Of a stretch of DNA of 6,376 nucleotides, positions 6,032 through 6,376 are shown one piece after another. The stretch spans positions 1 to 6,376 of the forward strand of contig CAMLLA010000249.1 in the NCBI GenBank assembly GCA_946480525.1. Reading direction: 5' to 3'. A program made the translations under genes and the position numbers. Every line of letters begins with the position of its first letter. Position 1 is the stretch's first letter. Source of the DNA: an uncultured Asticcacaulis sp. (GTDB taxonomy: Bacteria; Pseudomonadota; Alphaproteobacteria; Caulobacterales; Caulobacteraceae). The notes under the pieces were generated by a model. That model saw only the letters and a list, made by a program, of their open reading frames with translations, did not search any database and was not told the origin of the DNA.

Positions 6032-6376
6032 AGGAGGTCCCGAGCGATGCGCAGAAAAGCGTGGAGCGGTTTCTGCAAAGTATCGCGCGGTAAATTGTGC
6101 GGCGCACACCAAACATGGTTTGCCTGCGGGAAAGGCCATGTTACACAAGGACATGAACGCATTTCCGGGCCAACAATCAGGAAAGATTTCGCCGGTATTA
6201 CTGGCATCGATCCTGTCTGTGGCCGTGGCAAGCATATTGACGGTCGCCAAGACGCTTGTGCTTTATCTGTCAGGCTCGCCATCGGTCCTGGCGTCGTTGA
6301 CCGATTCGGCCCTCGATCTGCTGGCCTCGGTCGCGACCCTGTTCGCTGTCCGGTATGCCCGCACGCCGCCCGACAA
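6032..6376 (+). other. Strong ribosome-binding site and out-of-frame open frame overlapping the transporter start
   Basis: AGGAGGT (6032-6038) is followed after 8 bases by ATG (6047-6049). The frame stays open to the end of the window (110 codons) and overlaps the transporter gene in another frame. Its translation begins MRRKAWSGFCKVSRG, is rich in Arg, Gly and Cys and matches no family I know. The overlap part is most likely a shadow of the transporter, but the initiation signal is better than that of the transporter itself, so a short leader peptide or a start-site role cannot be excluded. Confidence 0.2.
6138..6376 (+). CDS. Cation diffusion facilitator (YiiP/FieF-type metal exporter), 3'-truncated
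   Basis: The first 79 residues of a cation diffusion facilitator, an inner-membrane proton-coupled exporter of divalent metals such as Zn, Fe, Mn or Co. A hydrophobic helix spans about 19-44 (PVLLASILSVAVASILT), followed by SGSPSVLASLTDSALDLLAS. The D56-x-x-x-D60 pair in the second helix corresponds to the D45/D49 transport-site pair of E. coli YiiP, and VRYARTPPD at 71-79 is the usual loop preceding the GHGKAE motif, which lies beyond the window. ATG 6138 has GGGA (6128-6131) six bases ahead; ATG 6153 has AAGGA only one base ahead and is less likely. The frame is also open upstream without a good start. It is divergent from the citrate synthase-like gene. Metal specificity cannot be read from this part. 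Confidence 0.9.
   Translation, partial: MLHKDMNAFPGQQSGKISPVLLASILSVAVASILTVAKTLVLYLSGSPSVLASLTDSALDLLASVATLFAVRYARTPPD

Overview
The window reads as chromosomal DNA of an alphaproteobacterium of the Caulobacterales; Asticcacaulis or a close relative is my best guess, not a proof. The pointers are a short FljK-type flagellin, a complex I NDUFA9-like epimerase placed tail to tail with uppP, a citrate synthase-like protein fused to an N-terminal helix-turn-helix, and GC-rich coding sequence with strong third-position G/C preference. No tRNA, rRNA, insertion sequence, phage gene or CRISPR array is visible, and no gene-free stretch exceeds 300 bases (the longest are 2435-2690 and 5895-6137).

Layout: (1) 1-1557 (+), the 3' part of a family 43 glycoside hydrolase gene with a C-terminal beta-sandwich and an extra C-terminal module. 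(2) 1610-2434 (-), a complete flagellin gene whose intrinsic terminator fills the 52-base gap and runs into the hydrolase stop codon. (3) 2435-2690, a divergent regulatory region with CG-centred dyads. (4) 2691-3647 (+), an NAD(P)-binding epimerase-like protein of the complex I NDUFA9 type. (5) 3648-3778, a nested inverted repeat joining two convergent genes, with a 21-bp bidirectional terminator in its centre. (6) 3780-4589 (-), uppP, undecaprenyl-diphosphate phosphatase. (7) 4656-5894 (-), a helix-turn-helix/citrate synthase-like fusion in which all three classical catalytic positions look substituted. (8) 5895-6137, a divergent promoter region. (9) 6138 to the end (+), the 5' part of a cation diffusion facilitator gene.

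The genes do not form one pathway: polysaccharide breakdown, motility, respiratory or lipid-linked housekeeping, cell-wall lipid carrier recycling, a possible metabolite-responsive regulator, and metal efflux sit side by side, mostly as single-gene units in alternating orientation. The only co-directional pair is the citrate synthase-like gene followed by uppP (66-base gap). The most noteworthy items are the apparently non-catalytic citrate synthase-like fusion, the compound palindrome between the epimerase gene and uppP, the dyad cluster upstream of the flagellin, and a strong ribosome-binding site with an ATG that opens an out-of-frame reading frame over the start of the metal transporter.
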